A stretch of 64,000 bases of DNA. Origin: Pseudomonas sp. MM213 (GTDB taxonomy: Bacteria > Pseudomonadota > Gammaproteobacteria > Pseudomonadales > Pseudomonadaceae). This document shows, piece after piece, positions 63,047 through 64,000 of the stretch. Below the pieces are notes generated by a model, which was not told the DNA's origin, made no database searches, and worked only from the letters and a program-made list of their open reading frames with translations. The stretch spans positions 930,001 to 994,000 of the forward strand of contig NZ_CP081943.1 of NCBI RefSeq assembly GCF_020423045.1, written 5' to 3'. The position numbers and the translations under genes are program-made. Each line of letters begins with the position of its first letter. The first letter of the stretch is position 1.

Positions 63047-63766
63047 TTATGAGGGATCGGCGCCCAGCACCACATTCAGCGCACTGCGTGCATCGTCCAG
63101 TTGCACCAGCGTTGCATGCCGGGCACCCAGCGCATCACGGTTTTCGATGGCGGTGAGAATCGCCTTGTGCCGTGGCAACGCCAATTCATGCAGGTTCGGC
63201 CGCTGGTTGGAATGCTTCAACGCCTCGGCAATCGCCACCGACAGCATGTTGCACAGGTTCGCCAACAGATCGTTGTGAGTGGCGTCGGCGATGCGGCTGT
63301 GGAAATCCAGGTCCGGTTGCAACAGGGCTTCAGGCGTCGGCGCGGCTTCCATGCGTTGGTAGGCTTCACCGATAGAGGCAATGTCTTCGTCGGTGGCGAA
63401 TTGCGCGGCGAGGGCCGCCGCTGCCGGTTCGATGATGCTGCGCACGCTGGTCAGCAGATCGAAGAACTGATTCTGCGGGCTGCTTTGCATCAGCCAGTGC
63501 AGCACGTCCGGGTCGAGCATGTGCCATTCCTTGCGCTGCTTGACCACCGTGCCGACACGCGGACGGGAATACACCAGGCCTTTGGCGACCAACACGCGAG
63601 TGGCTTCGCGCAGCACCGGACGGCTGACCGCGTACTCCTCGCACAACAGGGCTTCGGCGGGCAGTTTGTCGTCCGGTTTGAAGCGTCCCGAAACGATCTG
63701 CATGCCCAGTTCCTGGACAATGCGCGAGTGCATGCTTTTGCGGTCGGAGGGTTTGCGGTAATCCAT
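63047..63766 (-). CDS. GntR/FadR-family transcriptional regulator (DgoR-like)
   Basis: A 239-residue regulator with an N-terminal GntR winged helix (about 12-75: MHSRIVQELGMQIVSGRFKPDDKLPAEALLCEEYAVSRPVLREATRVL). The C-terminal FCD ligand domain includes FFDLLTSVRSIIEPAAAALAA, DLDFHSRIADATHNDLL and HKAILTAIENRD, whose Asp/His residues bind a metal and a sugar acid or related ligand. The linker WHMLDPDVLHWLM resembles DgoR-type regulators of galactonate use. Its target operon is not in this window; it may lie upstream beyond the right edge. Confidence 0.92.
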   Translation of the reverse strand: MDYRKPSDRKSMHSRIVQELGMQIVSGRFKPDDKLPAEALLCEEYAVSRPVLREATRVLVAKGLVYSRPRVGTVVKQRKEWHMLDPDVLHWLMQSSPQNQFFDLLTSVRSIIEPAAAALAAQFATDEDIASIGEAYQRMEAAPTPEALLQPDLDFHSRIADATHNDLLANLCNMLSVAIAEALKHSNQRPNLHELALPRHKAILTAIENRDALGARHATLVQLDDARSALNVVLGADPS

Positions 63767-63847
63767 GGGGAACGGCGCGATCCTGTGCGGGGGAGGTGCT
63801 GCGCATGATAGCAGGCGCGGCGCAATCTTGAGGCAGGCATGAACAAA

Positions 63848-63940
63848 TGTGGGAGCGAGCCTGCTCGCGATGACGGACTGACAGCCAACTTTAATGTTGA
63901 ATGTTCAATCGCTATCGCGAGCAGGCTCGCTCCCACAGGG
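63848..63940. repeat. REP doublet (REPIN), GCGAGCCTGCTCGCGA type
   Basis: Arms TGTGGGAGCGAGCCTGCTCG and the exact complement flank about 45 bases near the right edge. No gene is seen from here to the window end. Confidence 0.9.
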
Positions 63941-64000
63941 GATAGATGCGGTTAGTGGGAGTGGCGGGGGACTTCGGCCCCGCGGCAACCGACCAGGAAG

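Overview
The window reads as chromosome of a fluorescent pseudomonad (Pseudomonas fluorescens group). Coding is dense and GC-rich. Intergenic gaps are studded with the Pseudomonas REP/REPIN palindromes (GTAGGAGCCGGCTTGCTGGCGA-like and GTGGGAGCGAGCCTGCTCGCGA-like). Two blocks follow the gene order I recall from P. aeruginosa PAO1: fabI - oligopeptide/nucleoside-peptide ABC transporter - mltD - gloB - methyltransferase - rnhA - dnaQ - ldcA, and nadK - phosphoesterase - rhomboid - yeaC-like - DUF2797 - pepN. No tRNA, rRNA, CRISPR array, prophage or insertion-sequence transposase was seen.

Left part (1-25 kb) is mostly accessory metabolism and regulation. It holds a thioesterase; a LysR-aguA-polyamine binding protein group for agmatine; an alkylation-damage cluster (ada, a PEP-mutase/isocitrate-lyase-like gene, an AlkA-type glycosylase); an AT-rich O-antigen-ligase-like gene split by a -1 shift at a T7 tract; EamA/MocR, LysE/AraC and VOC genes; an iron-responsive FecI-FecR-TonB receptor set with Fur-like boxes; a small membrane protein behind three copies of a 13-bp palindrome; a LysR/SDR divergent pair; a three-gene molybdenum hydroxylase (IorA/IorB/c-type cytochrome) operon; a stand-alone GGDEF protein; and a VOC/LysR divergent pair.

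Middle part (25-54 kb) is mostly conserved core. fabI is followed by a five-gene Npp/Yej peptide importer with two tandem binding proteins. Next come cell-wall and housekeeping genes (mltD, gloB, rnhA, dnaQ), the lysine decarboxylase ldcA coupled to a GNAT acetyltransferase, a flavin reductase, an arsRB pair without arsC, and the tightly overlapped nadK to pepN run.

Right part (53.4-64 kb) is accessory again. A 1.1-kb non-coding stretch carries two inverted copies of a roughly 270-bp repeat around a REP doublet. A YCF48 beta-propeller + RND/MMPL exporter operon follows, with a Crc/Hfq-like AAnAAnAA motif beside its ribosome binding site. A 1565-residue toxin-like protein lies between two terminators with the same 9-bp stem, and an FadR-type GntR regulator closes the window. 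The most interesting points are the toxin-like protein, the T7-split polysaccharide ligase, the palindrome triplet at 17.1 kb, the YCF48-MMPL module with its C/A-rich leader, and matched variants in the two arms of each REP doublet.
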